NCBI GenBank assembly: GCA_964035575.1
Contig: OZ037909.1
Coordinates: 992,001-1,056,000, forward strand
Length of the DNA: 64,000 bases
DNA from: Rhynchopus sp. YZ270_cl-10
Taxonomy: Eukaryota; Euglenozoa; Diplonemea; Diplonemida; Diplonemidae
Reading direction: 5' to 3'
Position 1 is the first letter of the stretch; every line of letters starts with the position of its first letter. The position numbers were made by a program, and so were the translations under genes. Positions 19,793 to 34,700 of the stretch are shown one piece after another. A model generated the notes under the pieces. That model ran no database searches. It was not told the origin of the DNA and worked only from the letters and a program-made list of their open reading frames with translations.

Positions 19793-21365
19793 ATGTCTCT
19801 CGAGTGTCAAAAGTGTGATAAGCTGTTCATCACCCAGGCTGATTATGACGCCCACCCATGCAACCAAGCGACGTCCTCATCATCTGGGCAACGTGTGCAA
19901 TCTTCACAAAACAACGCTGTTCCCGATGACCCTGTAGCAAAGGCTGAGCGGGAGGTTGAGAAGCTGTGTGAGCAGATTGACAAAATTGAGAGCTTGGCTC
20001 ATGAAAAGTACAGGCGCAGCGAGCCGGGCTTCCTGAAGAACGCAGTCACCTGCGTTGTCTCCTACAACGGCAATGAGCAAGAGTGGACGGAGGCGTTCGC
20101 ACACCTCGTCAAGCTCAAGGACAGACTGAAGGTATGACCCTTGCTTTTCACACCCATTTTTTATTTTATCTTTTCTAGCATGACCCATTCGCAACATGTG
20201 TGTGTCGTGTAGAACTCTTCGTAGTTTCTATTCACTCAACCTTTGGGTTGAGTCATTACATGTGGTTGTACTGTCTGTGTGGCGTAGGGAACCTCGGACC
20301 TTTTGGAGGCACGGCGAGTGGTCTACTTGCTTTCCACACCCATTTTTTATTTCATCTTTCTAGCATGACCCATTCGCAACATGTGTGTGTTGGGGTTGCA
20401 AAGTCGGCAGTGGAGATGTACAGTGTGGCGCAGCTTTGTTTTTTATTTTGTTGTTTAGTTTTGCACGTCAATTTTCCGCACCCTTACAGACAAAGGAAGC
20501 GACGCTGCTGTCGGTGCATAGGCAGATTGCAGCGGACAAGGAGCGCGCGGTGAACGTGAAGTACGAGGTGCCACTTTTCCTCTCAGAACTTAACGGACGT
20601 AACATGCCGGATAAGCTATGGAGATATGTAGGCTCCCTTCCCACATGGATTTTTGATTCCCGAATTAGAGCAGAGAGGAAAAAAGGTAGTCTGCATTCCG
20701 GTAGTGATCCAAACACAAGCAATAGCCGTGTTGTCGTTGCAAAGGCGACTGATAAACCTTGTGCAATGTGCGGGACGCGCACGGGCGTCACAAGTGGGCA
20801 CATACTCCGACAGGAGTCGCATGCAACTGAACTTGGTATCGCCTATGGTGGCCCTTGCAACATACTTCCTCTGTGTGGTACTAAGGGAATGAAGGGCTCA
20901 TGTCACCACATGTTCGACTGTGGTGAAGCGGGCTTCTGTAAGTTGGCAGATGGTTGGAAAGTAATTGGAGGTACGCATCACGGGAAGGATCCTGCTTTCG
21001 CTAAACCTGACAGCTACCATCCACGCTCGCTACATACGCATTTGGCATGGTGTTTAGTAGGCAAAACAATAATGTACAAGATGGGTGCCAGTGGACTAGA
21101 AAAAGATGAGAGAATCTGGGAGTGGGTCGAAAGTCTTGAAAGAGAGGAGACTCCCCTTGAAGTGAGCCCCGAAAGAAGGGATAGTGGGTCCTGCTATTTG
21201 GATCATTCAGAAAATGAGGAGAATCATGCTGTTTCCGAGGAGCTAAAGAAAAAATATGCAAAGAGATCACAGGAGAGATCACAGGAGTCAGTGTCGTCAA
21301 CAGCAAGGTCAAGTCAGGTGTTGCCTCCCAAGACCAAGATGCGGCCAGCAGTAATGGGGAATTAA
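19793..21365 (+). CDS. C2H2-type zinc finger + HNH nuclease, two exons: join(19793..20131, 20490..21365)
   Basis: 404 residues. Exon 1 starts MSLECQKCDKLF with a finger C-x2-C-x12-H-x2-C and runs into a charged helical region. The donor AAG|GTATGA at 20132 and acceptor CCCTTACAG|ACA at 20489 are both phase 0, and the join continues the coiled-coil (KLKDRLK into TKEATLLSVHRQ). Exon 2 carries an HNH-type core: CAMCGTRTGVTSGHI, then NILPLCGTKG and CHHMFDCG, with the CxxC pair, GHI, Asn and His expected of a zinc-bound HNH fold, at about residues 203-255. The tail is charged and Ser-rich. It probably cuts or binds DNA. It could be a domesticated mobile-element gene, since a virus-like fossil and a satellite lie just downstream, but that is inference. 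Confidence 0.65.
20132..20489 (+). other. 358-bp intron with an internal duplication
   Basis: A segment of about 60 bp (core CACCCATTTTTTATTTYATC, TCTAGCATGACCCATTCGCA, then ACATGTGTGTGT) occurs twice, at about 20141-20206 and 20329-20391. Each copy contains its own TTCTAG acceptor-like site, so alternative 3' splice sites are possible. The final acceptor CCCTTACAG keeps the frame. Confidence 0.6.
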
Positions 21366-21408
21366 ATTGTGTGTGTGTGTGTGGGGTTTATGATCGTACT
21401 CTTAGTGG

Positions 21409-21960
21409 TCAAAAGAAATCAAAATAAAAACAAAAAGGGGAGAGTGAGGGGGGAATCCCGTTCACAAGATCACAGTGGACAACGACTGCTTGGATTCCGT
21501 TCGTGATGTCTGCAACGTGTGGAGCAATGTTATCACCTGCACTTATGATAGTGTTCTCAGCAAAGCCTACGATGCCGTGGAAGGAACCTGTTCTGAAGTT
21601 CACTTGGTATGATGTAGGTAGGGTGATCTTGATCTTCTGCAGGGCTAGGATGGGCTCTATTGTGATTTCCGAAGGTATGTGGTCGTTGATCTCAGAGATG
21701 CTGTAGTTCCCGTCACCGAACACTATTGTCTCCCATGAAGCTCCGTCATCACGACTCCACTCAAAGAAGTTGTTGCCTTGCTGCTGGCTGATGTTTGTCC
21801 ACGAGTAGTACTGACTGCTCTTGATGAGGTTGATCTCATAGTTGTCACCTTCGTCAAGGTATATGGGAGGTTGTAGGCTACGGTGAAGTCAGTGGAGAGA
21901 GGTTCTCCTTCAGAGGAGACAAAGAGTGAGAGTTGTTCCATTTTAGGAGTTGATTTCTTG
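21409..21960 (-). pseudogene. Fossil of a Polinton-like / virus-derived structural-type protein
   Basis: Minus-strand reading shows blocks such as GDGNYSISEINDHI, IKITLPTSYQVNF and VVVHCDLVNG, the pattern of a protein family I associate with Polinton-like and other capsid-bearing elements of eukaryotes. The piece is partial and looks broken (one to two breaks). No partner genes (polymerase, integrase, ATPase) are seen beside it, so this is an isolated remnant. The family call is tentative. Confidence 0.4.
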
Positions 21961-22736
21961 TGTGAGGAGTTTATGTTCATCTACATTTATCTTATTGTGT
22001 TACATTGCCACCCCCTGGGTAAGCTGTGCTGTCTGTAAGCCTAAAATCGCAAATGCGGAAAAGAAAGAGAGTGATATTTTTTCAAGAAAAGTATTTTTGT
22101 CATGGTGAACGGGTGTAGTGCCCGACACAGTTGTAATATGGTTAACTCAACGCGTACTATGTCACTAGTGATGAGTATTTTTCTGGCAAGGGCGATTTGG
22201 TCTTGGTGGGCGTCTTAGCATTCCCATTTTTGAAGGGACAATAGCCTTGAGACTAAGACTCCAAGACACATATTAAATTGTATGCTATACTTGCCTTCTG
22301 TTCACTGTTACGTGTGTCTGTACAATGGATAATGAATGATTAATCTAGTATTAATCATTGCTTGGGCGGCGAACGACTAAGTCCAGAAGATTCAGTATTT
22401 CCTTTTTAGTTTGCTTTTTATTCTATTTTTCTTTCTTCTGAGTTTGCTTGGGTTTTCTATCTGATACACAAACAGGATGTGATGGTATTTGTTTGGATTG
22501 ATAGCAATATTGCACGGAATACTTTACGTATACACGGCAGCCATCATGACCAAGACTCTTTAGGTTACTCTTCCTCCTGGTGCACAGACAGGACATATCC
22601 TTGTAAGGACAGAGAAAGGAAACGGAAGAAAAAAAAAACTTTTTTGGTGTGACCTATACAGGGGTAGTGGTATACCTTAGAAGGACCTTAGAAGGACCTT
22701 TTTTACACCTTTTTTTTGGGGGGGTGCTAAAATTAT
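21961..22736. other. Spacer before the satellite, no supported gene
   Basis: AT-rich, no credible frame. The last part (22671-22718, ATACCTTAGAAGGACCTTAG, then AAGGACCTTTTTTACACC) recurs almost exactly at 43388-43434, beside a different tandem array. Confidence 0.5.
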
Positions 22737-25700
22737 TTACGCTCCGTCCCAAATTTTTGTCCACACATACGATAAAGTAATAGTTACTCCACTAAATAAA
22801 TCGAGCAAAAATATGGTGAACTCAGCGGAGCCCGGTTTTAAAAGTGCCAAAAACGACCTTTTCGTTTTGACGCATTGTGACTTCCTCAAATGCACTTTTC
22901 AAGGGTAAAAACATTCGGGTTTTCTAAGCACAACCAGTGTTAAGTCAAAAATTTTCGCGAAAAAAAAATAGATTTTTTTTTGACTCTAGATGCCGGAACC
23001 CAGAAACGTCCATTCGAGCAATTTTTTTTTGGTTTGGACTTTTCTTTTCTACGTTTTGCAAAACACACACCATAAAAAGAAAGATGGGACCATTTTTGTT
23101 GATCCCTCACCATATACTATCAATTTATTGATTGCATATGATGAAAATACTTTTTGGTTTTGACACACCCTGTGCCCGCCAGGCATAGTCTGTACAAAGT
23201 GATTTTTACCTGGATTTTTGCCTGTATTTTCCTTAAGGAAAATACACAGGGAATTATCTTACGCTCCGTCCCAAATTTTTGTCCACACATACGATAAAGT
23301 AATAGTTACTCCACTAAATAAATCGAGCAAAAATATGGTGAACTCAGCGGAGCCCGGTTTTAAAAGTGCCAAAAACGACCTTTTCGTTTTGACGCATTGT
23401 GACTTCCTCAAATGCACTTTTCAAGGGTAAAAACATTCGGGTTTTCTAAGCACAACCAGTGTTAAGTCAAAAATTTTCGCGAAAAAAAAATAGATTTTTT
23501 TTTGACTCTAGATGCCGGAACCCAGAAACGTCCATTCGAGCAATTTTTTTTTGGTTTGGACTTTTCTTTTCTACGTTTTGCAAAACACACACCATAAAAA
23601 GAAAGATGGGACCATTTTTGTTGATCCCTCACCATATACTATCAATTTATTGATTGCATATGATGAAAATACTTTTTGGTTTTGACACACCCTGTGCCCG
23701 CCAGGCATAGTCTGTACAAAGTGATTTTTACCTGGATTTTTGCCTGTATTTTCCTTAAGGAAAATACACAGGGAATTATCTTACGCTCCGTCCCAAATTT
23801 TTGTCCACACATACGATAAAGTAATAGTTACTCCACTAAATAAATCGAGCAAAAATATGGTGAACTCAGCGGAGCCCGGTTTTAAAAGTGCCAAAAACGA
23901 CCTTTTCGTTTTGACGCATTGTGACTTCCTCAAATGCACTTTTCAAGGGTAAAAACATTCGGGTTTTCTAAGCACAACCAGTGTTAAGTCAAAAATTTTC
24001 GCGAAAAAAAAATAGATTTTTTTTTGACTCTAGATGCCGGAACCCAGAAACGTCCATTCGAGCAATTTTTTTTTGGTTTGGACTTTTCTTTTCTACGTTT
24101 TGCAAAACACACACCATAAAAAGAAAGATGGGACCATTTTTGTTGATCCCTCACCATATACTATCAATTTATTGATTGCATATGATGAAAATACTTTTTG
24201 GTTTTGACACACCCTGTGCCCGCCAGGCATAGTCTGTACAAAGTGATTTTTACCTGGATTTTTGCCTGTATTTTCCTTAAGGAAAATACACAGGGAATTA
24301 TCTTACGCTCCGTCCCAAATTTTTGTCCACACATACGATAAAGTAATAGTTACTCCACTAAATAAATCGAGCAAAAATATGGTGAACTCAGCGGAGCCCG
24401 GTTTTAAAAGTGCCAAAAACGACCTTTTCGTTTTGACGCATTGTGACTTCCTCAAATGCACTTTTCAAGGGTAAAAACATTCGGGTTTTCTAAGCACAAC
24501 CAGTGTTAAGTCAAAAATTTTCGCGAAAAAAAAATAGATTTTTTTTTGACTCTAGATGCCGGAACCCAGAAACGTCCATTCGAGCAATTTTTTTTTGGTT
24601 TGGACTTTTCTTTTCTACGTTTTGCAAAACACACACCATAAAAAGAAAGATGGGACCATTTTTGTTGATCCCTCACCATATACTATCAATTTATTGATTG
24701 CATATGATGAAAATACTTTTTGGTTTTGACACACCCTGTGCCCGCCAGGCATAGTCTGTACAAAGTGATTTTTACCTGGATTTTTGCCTGTATTTTCCTT
24801 AAGGAAAATACACAGGGAATTATCTTACGCTCCGTCCCAAATTTTTGTCCACACATACGATAAAGTAATAGTTACTCCACTAAATAAATCGAGCAAAAAT
24901 ATGGTGAACTCAGCGGAGCCCGGTTTTAAAAGTGCCAAAAACGACCTTTTCGTTTTGACGCATTGTGACTTCCTCAAATGCACTTTTCAAGGGTAAAAAC
25001 ATTCGGGTTTTCTAAGCACAACCAGTGTTAAGTCAAAAATTTTCGCGAAAAAAAAATAGATTTTTTTTTGACTCTAGATGCCGGAACCCAGAAACGTCCA
25101 TTCGAGCAATTTTTTTTTGGTTTGGACTTTTCTTTTCTACGTTTTGCAAAACACACACCATAAAAAGAAAGATGGGACCATTTTTGTTGATCCCTCACCA
25201 TATACTATCAATTTATTGATTGCATATGATGAAAATACTTTTTGGTTTTGACACACCCTGTGCCCGCCAGGCATAGTCTGTACAAAGTGATTTTTACCTG
25301 GATTTTTGCCTGTATTTTCCTTAAGGAAAATACACAGGGAATTATCTTACGCTCCGTCCCAAATTTTTGTCCACACATACGATAAAGTAATAGTTACTCC
25401 ACTAAATAAATCGAGCAAAAATATGGTGAACTCAGCGGAGCCCGGTTTTAAAAGTGCCAAAAACGACCTTTTCGTTTTGACGCATTGTGACTTCCTCAAA
25501 TGCACTTTTCAAGGGTAAAAACATTCGGGTTTTCTAAGCACAACCAGTGTTAAGTCAAAAATTTTCGCGAAAAAAAAATAGATTTTTTTTTGACTCTAGA
25601 TGCCGGAACCCAGAAACGTCCATTCGAGCAATTTTTTTTTGGTTTGGACTTTTCTTTTCTACGTTTTGCAAAACACACACCATAAAAAGAAAGATGGGAC

Positions 25701-28700
25701 CATTTTTGTTGATCCCTCACCATATACTATCAATTTATTGATTGCATATGATGAAAATACTTTTTGGTTTTGACACACCCTGTGCCCGCCAGGCATAGTC
25801 TGTACAAAGTGATTTTTACCTGGATTTTTGCCTGTATTTTCCTTAAGGAAAATACACAGGGAATTATCTTACGCTCCGTCCCAAATTTTTGTCCACACAT
25901 ACGATAAAGTAATAGTTACTCCACTAAATAAATCGAGCAAAAATATGGTGAACTCAGCGGAGCCCGGTTTTAAAAGTGCCAAAAACGACCTTTTCGTTTT
26001 GACGCATTGTGACTTCCTCAAATGCACTTTTCAAGGGTAAAAACATTCGGGTTTTCTAAGCACAACCAGTGTTAAGTCAAAAATTTTCGCGAAAAAAAAA
26101 TAGATTTTTTTTTGACTCTAGATGCCGGAACCCAGAAACGTCCATTCGAGCAATTTTTTTTTGGTTTGGACTTTTCTTTTCTACGTTTTGCAAAACACAC
26201 ACCATAAAAAGAAAGATGGGACCATTTTTGTTGATCCCTCACCATATACTATCAATTTATTGATTGCATATGATGAAAATACTTTTTGGTTTTGACACAC
26301 CCTGTGCCCGCCAGGCATAGTCTGTACAAAGTGATTTTTACCTGGATTTTTGCCTGTATTTTCCTTAAGGAAAATACACAGGGAATTATCTTACGCTCCG
26401 TCCCAAATTTTTGTCCACACATACGATAAAGTAATAGTTACTCCACTAAATAAATCGAGCAAAAATATGGTGAACTCAGCGGAGCCCGGTTTTAAAAGTG
26501 CCAAAAACGACCTTTTCGTTTTGACGCATTGTGACTTCCTCAAATGCACTTTTCAAGGGTAAAAACATTCGGGTTTTCTAAGCACAACCAGTGTTAAGTC
26601 AAAAATTTTCGCGAAAAAAAAATAGATTTTTTTTTGACTCTAGATGCCGGAACCCAGAAACGTCCATTCGAGCAATTTTTTTTTGGTTTGGACTTTTCTT
26701 TTCTACGTTTTGCAAAACACACACCATAAAAAGAAAGATGGGACCATTTTTGTTGATCCCTCACCATATACTATCAATTTATTGATTGCATATGATGAAA
26801 ATACTTTTTGGTTTTGACACACCCTGTGCCCGCCAGGCATAGTCTGTACAAAGTGATTTTTACCTGGATTTTTGCCTGTATTTTCCTTAAGGAAAATACA
26901 CAGGGAATTATCTTACGCTCCGTCCCAAATTTTTGTCCACACATACGATAAAGTAATAGTTACTCCACTAAATAAATCGAGCAAAAATATGGTGAACTCA
27001 GCGGAGCCCGGTTTTAAAAGTGCCAAAAACGACCTTTTCGTTTTGACGCATTGTGACTTCCTCAAATGCACTTTTCAAGGGTAAAAACATTCGGGTTTTC
27101 TAAGCACAACCAGTGTTAAGTCAAAAATTTTCGCGAAAAAAAAATAGATTTTTTTTTGACTCTAGATGCCGGAACCCAGAAACGTCCATTCGAGCAATTT
27201 TTTTTTGGTTTGGACTTTTCTTTTCTACGTTTTGCAAAACACACACCATAAAAAGAAAGATGGGACCATTTTTGTTGATCCCTCACCATATACTATCAAT
27301 TTATTGATTGCATATGATGAAAATACTTTTTGGTTTTGACACACCCTGTGCCCGCCAGGCATAGTCTGTACAAAGTGATTTTTACCTGGATTTTTGCCTG
27401 TATTTTCCTTAAGGAAAATACACAGGGAATTATCTTACGCTCCGTCCCAAATTTTTGTCCACACATACGATAAAGTAATAGTTACTCCACTAAATAAATC
27501 GAGCAAAAATATGGTGAACTCAGCGGAGCCCGGTTTTAAAAGTGCCAAAAACGACCTTTTCGTTTTGACGCATTGTGACTTCCTCAAATGCACTTTTCAA
27601 GGGTAAAAACATTCGGGTTTTCTAAGCACAACCAGTGTTAAGTCAAAAATTTTCGCGAAAAAAAAATAGATTTTTTTTTGACTCTAGATGCCGGAACCCA
27701 GAAACGTCCATTCGAGCAATTTTTTTTTGGTTTGGACTTTTCTTTTCTACGTTTTGCAAAACACACACCATAAAAAGAAAGATGGGACCATTTTTGTTGA
27801 TCCCTCACCATATACTATCAATTTATTGATTGCATATGATGAAAATACTTTTTGGTTTTGACACACCCTGTGCCCGCCAGGCATAGTCTGTACAAAGTGA
27901 TTTTTACCTGGATTTTTGCCTGTATTTTCCTTAAGGAAAATACACAGGGAATTATCTTACGCTCCGTCCCAAATTTTTGTCCACACATACGATAAAGTAA
28001 TAGTTACTCCACTAAATAAATCGAGCAAAAATATGGTGAACTCAGCGGAGCCCGGTTTTAAAAGTGCCAAAAACGACCTTTTCGTTTTGACGCATTGTGA
28101 CTTCCTCAAATGCACTTTTCAAGGGTAAAAACATTCGGGTTTTCTAAGCACAACCAGTGTTAAGTCAAAAATTTTCGCGAAAAAAAAATAGATTTTTTTT
28201 TGACTCTAGATGCCGGAACCCAGAAACGTCCATTCGAGCAATTTTTTTTTGGTTTGGACTTTTCTTTTCTACGTTTTGCAAAACACACACCATAAAAAGA
28301 AAGATGGGACCATTTTTGTTGATCCCTCACCATATACTATCAATTTATTGATTGCATATGATGAAAATACTTTTTGGTTTTGACACACCCTGTGCCCGCC
28401 AGGCATAGTCTGTACAAAGTGATTTTTACCTGGATTTTTGCCTGTATTTTCCTTAAGGAAAATACACAGGGAATTATCTTACGCTCCGTCCCAAATTTTT
28501 GTCCACACATACGATAAAGTAATAGTTACTCCACTAAATAAATCGAGCAAAAATATGGTGAACTCAGCGGAGCCCGGTTTTAAAAGTGCCAAAAACGACC
28601 TTTTCGTTTTGACGCATTGTGACTTCCTCAAATGCACTTTTCAAGGGTAAAAACATTCGGGTTTTCTAAGCACAACCAGTGTTAAGTCAAAAATTTTCGC

Positions 28701-31700
28701 GAAAAAAAAATAGATTTTTTTTTGACTCTAGATGCCGGAACCCAGAAACGTCCATTCGAGCAATTTTTTTTTGGTTTGGACTTTTCTTTTCTACGTTTTG
28801 CAAAACACACACCATAAAAAGAAAGATGGGACCATTTTTGTTGATCCCTCACCATATACTATCAATTTATTGATTGCATATGATGAAAATACTTTTTGGT
28901 TTTGACACACCCTGTGCCCGCCAGGCATAGTCTGTACAAAGTGATTTTTACCTGGATTTTTGCCTGTATTTTCCTTAAGGAAAATACACAGGGAATTATC
29001 TTACGCTCCGTCCCAAATTTTTGTCCACACATACGATAAAGTAATAGTTACTCCACTAAATAAATCGAGCAAAAATATGGTGAACTCAGCGGAGCCCGGT
29101 TTTAAAAGTGCCAAAAACGACCTTTTCGTTTTGACGCATTGTGACTTCCTCAAATGCACTTTTCAAGGGTAAAAACATTCGGGTTTTCTAAGCACAACCA
29201 GTGTTAAGTCAAAAATTTTCGCGAAAAAAAAATAGATTTTTTTTTGACTCTAGATGCCGGAACCCAGAAACGTCCATTCGAGCAATTTTTTTTTGGTTTG
29301 GACTTTTCTTTTCTACGTTTTGCAAAACACACACCATAAAAAGAAAGATGGGACCATTTTTGTTGATCCCTCACCATATACTATCAATTTATTGATTGCA
29401 TATGATGAAAATACTTTTTGGTTTTGACACACCCTGTGCCCGCCAGGCATAGTCTGTACAAAGTGATTTTTACCTGGATTTTTGCCTGTATTTTCCTTAA
29501 GGAAAATACACAGGGAATTATCTTACGCTCCGTCCCAAATTTTTGTCCACACATACGATAAAGTAATAGTTACTCCACTAAATAAATCGAGCAAAAATAT
29601 GGTGAACTCAGCGGAGCCCGGTTTTAAAAGTGCCAAAAACGACCTTTTCGTTTTGACGCATTGTGACTTCCTCAAATGCACTTTTCAAGGGTAAAAACAT
29701 TCGGGTTTTCTAAGCACAACCAGTGTTAAGTCAAAAATTTTCGCGAAAAAAAAATAGATTTTTTTTTGACTCTAGATGCCGGAACCCAGAAACGTCCATT
29801 CGAGCAATTTTTTTTTGGTTTGGACTTTTCTTTTCTACGTTTTGCAAAACACACACCATAAAAAGAAAGATGGGACCATTTTTGTTGATCCCTCACCATA
29901 TACTATCAATTTATTGATTGCATATGATGAAAATACTTTTTGGTTTTGACACACCCTGTGCCCGCCAGGCATAGTCTGTACAAAGTGATTTTTACCTGGA
30001 TTTTTGCCTGTATTTTCCTTAAGGAAAATACACAGGGAATTATCTTACGCTCCGTCCCAAATTTTTGTCCACACATACGATAAAGTAATAGTTACTCCAC
30101 TAAATAAATCGAGCAAAAATATGGTGAACTCAGCGGAGCCCGGTTTTAAAAGTGCCAAAAACGACCTTTTCGTTTTGACGCATTGTGACTTCCTCAAATG
30201 CACTTTTCAAGGGTAAAAACATTCGGGTTTTCTAAGCACAACCAGTGTTAAGTCAAAAATTTTCGCGAAAAAAAAATAGATTTTTTTTTGACTCTAGATG
30301 CCGGAACCCAGAAACGTCCATTCGAGCAATTTTTTTTTGGTTTGGACTTTTCTTTTCTACGTTTTGCAAAACACACACCATAAAAAGAAAGATGGGACCA
30401 TTTTTGTTGATCCCTCACCATATACTATCAATTTATTGATTGCATATGATGAAAATACTTTTTGGTTTTGACACACCCTGTGCCCGCCAGGCATAGTCTG
30501 TACAAAGTGATTTTTACCTGGATTTTTGCCTGTATTTTCCTTAAGGAAAATACACAGGGAATTATCTTACGCTCCGTCCCAAATTTTTGTCCACACATAC
30601 GATAAAGTAATAGTTACTCCACTAAATAAATCGAGCAAAAATATGGTGAACTCAGCGGAGCCCGGTTTTAAAAGTGCCAAAAACGACCTTTTCGTTTTGA
30701 CGCATTGTGACTTCCTCAAATGCACTTTTCAAGGGTAAAAACATTCGGGTTTTCTAAGCACAACCAGTGTTAAGTCAAAAATTTTCGCGAAAAAAAAATA
30801 GATTTTTTTTTGACTCTAGATGCCGGAACCCAGAAACGTCCATTCGAGCAATTTTTTTTTGGTTTGGACTTTTCTTTTCTACGTTTTGCAAAACACACAC
30901 CATAAAAAGAAAGATGGGACCATTTTTGTTGATCCCTCACCATATACTATCAATTTATTGATTGCATATGATGAAAATACTTTTTGGTTTTGACACACCC
31001 TGTGCCCGCCAGGCATAGTCTGTACAAAGTGATTTTTACCTGGATTTTTGCCTGTATTTTCCTTAAGGAAAATACACAGGGAATTATCTTACGCTCCGTC
31101 CCAAATTTTTGTCCACACATACGATAAAGTAATAGTTACTCCACTAAATAAATCGAGCAAAAATATGGTGAACTCAGCGGAGCCCGGTTTTAAAAGTGCC
31201 AAAAACGACCTTTTCGTTTTGACGCATTGTGACTTCCTCAAATGCACTTTTCAAGGGTAAAAACATTCGGGTTTTCTAAGCACAACCAGTGTTAAGTCAA
31301 AAATTTTCGCGAAAAAAAAATAGATTTTTTTTTGACTCTAGATGCCGGAACCCAGAAACGTCCATTCGAGCAATTTTTTTTTGGTTTGGACTTTTCTTTT
31401 CTACGTTTTGCAAAACACACACCATAAAAAGAAAGATGGGACCATTTTTGTTGATCCCTCACCATATACTATCAATTTATTGATTGCATATGATGAAAAT
31501 ACTTTTTGGTTTTGACACACCCTGTGCCCGCCAGGCATAGTCTGTACAAAGTGATTTTTACCTGGATTTTTGCCTGTATTTTCCTTAAGGAAAATACACA
31601 GGGAATTATCTTACGCTCCGTCCCAAATTTTTGTCCACACATACGATAAAGTAATAGTTACTCCACTAAATAAATCGAGCAAAAATATGGTGAACTCAGC

Positions 31701-34700
31701 GGAGCCCGGTTTTAAAAGTGCCAAAAACGACCTTTTCGTTTTGACGCATTGTGACTTCCTCAAATGCACTTTTCAAGGGTAAAAACATTCGGGTTTTCTA
31801 AGCACAACCAGTGTTAAGTCAAAAATTTTCGCGAAAAAAAAATAGATTTTTTTTTGACTCTAGATGCCGGAACCCAGAAACGTCCATTCGAGCAATTTTT
31901 TTTTGGTTTGGACTTTTCTTTTCTACGTTTTGCAAAACACACACCATAAAAAGAAAGATGGGACCATTTTTGTTGATCCCTCACCATATACTATCAATTT
32001 ATTGATTGCATATGATGAAAATACTTTTTGGTTTTGACACACCCTGTGCCCGCCAGGCATAGTCTGTACAAAGTGATTTTTACCTGGATTTTTGCCTGTA
32101 TTTTCCTTAAGGAAAATACACAGGGAATTATCTTACGCTCCGTCCCAAATTTTTGTCCACACATACGATAAAGTAATAGTTACTCCACTAAATAAATCGA
32201 GCAAAAATATGGTGAACTCAGCGGAGCCCGGTTTTAAAAGTGCCAAAAACGACCTTTTCGTTTTGACGCATTGTGACTTCCTCAAATGCACTTTTCAAGG
32301 GTAAAAACATTCGGGTTTTCTAAGCACAACCAGTGTTAAGTCAAAAATTTTCGCGAAAAAAAAATAGATTTTTTTTTGACTCTAGATGCCGGAACCCAGA
32401 AACGTCCATTCGAGCAATTTTTTTTTGGTTTGGACTTTTCTTTTCTACGTTTTGCAAAACACACACCATAAAAAGAAAGATGGGACCATTTTTGTTGATC
32501 CCTCACCATATACTATCAATTTATTGATTGCATATGATGAAAATACTTTTTGGTTTTGACACACCCTGTGCCCGCCAGGCATAGTCTGTACAAAGTGATT
32601 TTTACCTGGATTTTTGCCTGTATTTTCCTTAAGGAAAATACACAGGGAATTATCTTACGCTCCGTCCCAAATTTTTGTCCACACATACGATAAAGTAATA
32701 GTTACTCCACTAAATAAATCGAGCAAAAATATGGTGAACTCAGCGGAGCCCGGTTTTAAAAGTGCCAAAAACGACCTTTTCGTTTTGACGCATTGTGACT
32801 TCCTCAAATGCACTTTTCAAGGGTAAAAACATTCGGGTTTTCTAAGCACAACCAGTGTTAAGTCAAAAATTTTCGCGAAAAAAAAATAGATTTTTTTTTG
32901 ACTCTAGATGCCGGAACCCAGAAACGTCCATTCGAGCAATTTTTTTTTGGTTTGGACTTTTCTTTTCTACGTTTTGCAAAACACACACCATAAAAAGAAA
33001 GATGGGACCATTTTTGTTGATCCCTCACCATATACTATCAATTTATTGATTGCATATGATGAAAATACTTTTTGGTTTTGACACACCCTGTGCCCGCCAG
33101 GCATAGTCTGTACAAAGTGATTTTTACCTGGATTTTTGCCTGTATTTTCCTTAAGGAAAATACACAGGGAATTATCTTACGCTCCGTCCCAAATTTTTGT
33201 CCACACATACGATAAAGTAATAGTTACTCCACTAAATAAATCGAGCAAAAATATGGTGAACTCAGCGGAGCCCGGTTTTAAAAGTGCCAAAAACGACCTT
33301 TTCGTTTTGACGCATTGTGACTTCCTCAAATGCACTTTTCAAGGGTAAAAACATTCGGGTTTTCTAAGCACAACCAGTGTTAAGTCAAAAATTTTCGCGA
33401 AAAAAAAATAGATTTTTTTTTGACTCTAGATGCCGGAACCCAGAAACGTCCATTCGAGCAATTTTTTTTTGGTTTGGACTTTTCTTTTCTACGTTTTGCA
33501 AAACACACACCATAAAAAGAAAGATGGGACCATTTTTGTTGATCCCTCACCATATACTATCAATTTATTGATTGCATATGATGAAAATACTTTTTGGTTT
33601 TGACACACCCTGTGCCCGCCAGGCATAGTCTGTACAAAGTGATTTTTACCTGGATTTTTGCCTGTATTTTCCTTAAGGAAAATACACAGGGAATTATCTT
33701 ACGCTCCGTCCCAAATTTTTGTCCACACATACGATAAAGTAATAGTTACTCCACTAAATAAATCGAGCAAAAATATGGTGAACTCAGCGGAGCCCGGTTT
33801 TAAAAGTGCCAAAAACGACCTTTTCGTTTTGACGCATTGTGACTTCCTCAAATGCACTTTTCAAGGGTAAAAACATTCGGGTTTTCTAAGCACAACCAGT
33901 GTTAAGTCAAAAATTTTCGCGAAAAAAAAATAGATTTTTTTTTGACTCTAGATGCCGGAACCCAGAAACGTCCATTCGAGCAATTTTTTTTTGGTTTGGA
34001 CTTTTCTTTTCTACGTTTTGCAAAACACACACCATAAAAAGAAAGATGGGACCATTTTTGTTGATCCCTCACCATATACTATCAATTTATTGATTGCATA
34101 TGATGAAAATACTTTTTGGTTTTGACACACCCTGTGCCCGCCAGGCATAGTCTGTACAAAGTGATTTTTACCTGGATTTTTGCCTGTATTTTCCTTAAGG
34201 AAAATACACAGGGAATTATCTTACGCTCCGTCCCAAATTTTTGTCCACACATACGATAAAGTAATAGTTACTCCACTAAATAAATCGAGCAAAAATATGG
34301 TGAACTCAGCGGAGCCCGGTTTTAAAAGTGCCAAAAACGACCTTTTCGTTTTGACGCATTGTGACTTCCTCAAATGCACTTTTCAAGGGTAAAAACATTC
34401 GGGTTTTCTAAGCACAACCAGTGTTAAGTCAAAAATTTTCGCGAAAAAAAAATAGATTTTTTTTTGACTCTAGATGCCGGAACCCAGAAACGTCCATTCG
34501 AGCAATTTTTTTTTGGTTTGGACTTTTCTTTTCTACGTTTTGCAAAACACACACCATAAAAAGAAAGATGGGACCATTTTTGTTGATCCCTCACCATATA
34601 CTATCAATTTATTGATTGCATATGATGAAAATACTTTTTGGTTTTGACACACCCTGTGCCCGCCAGGCATAGTCTGTACAAAGTGATTTTTACCTGGATT

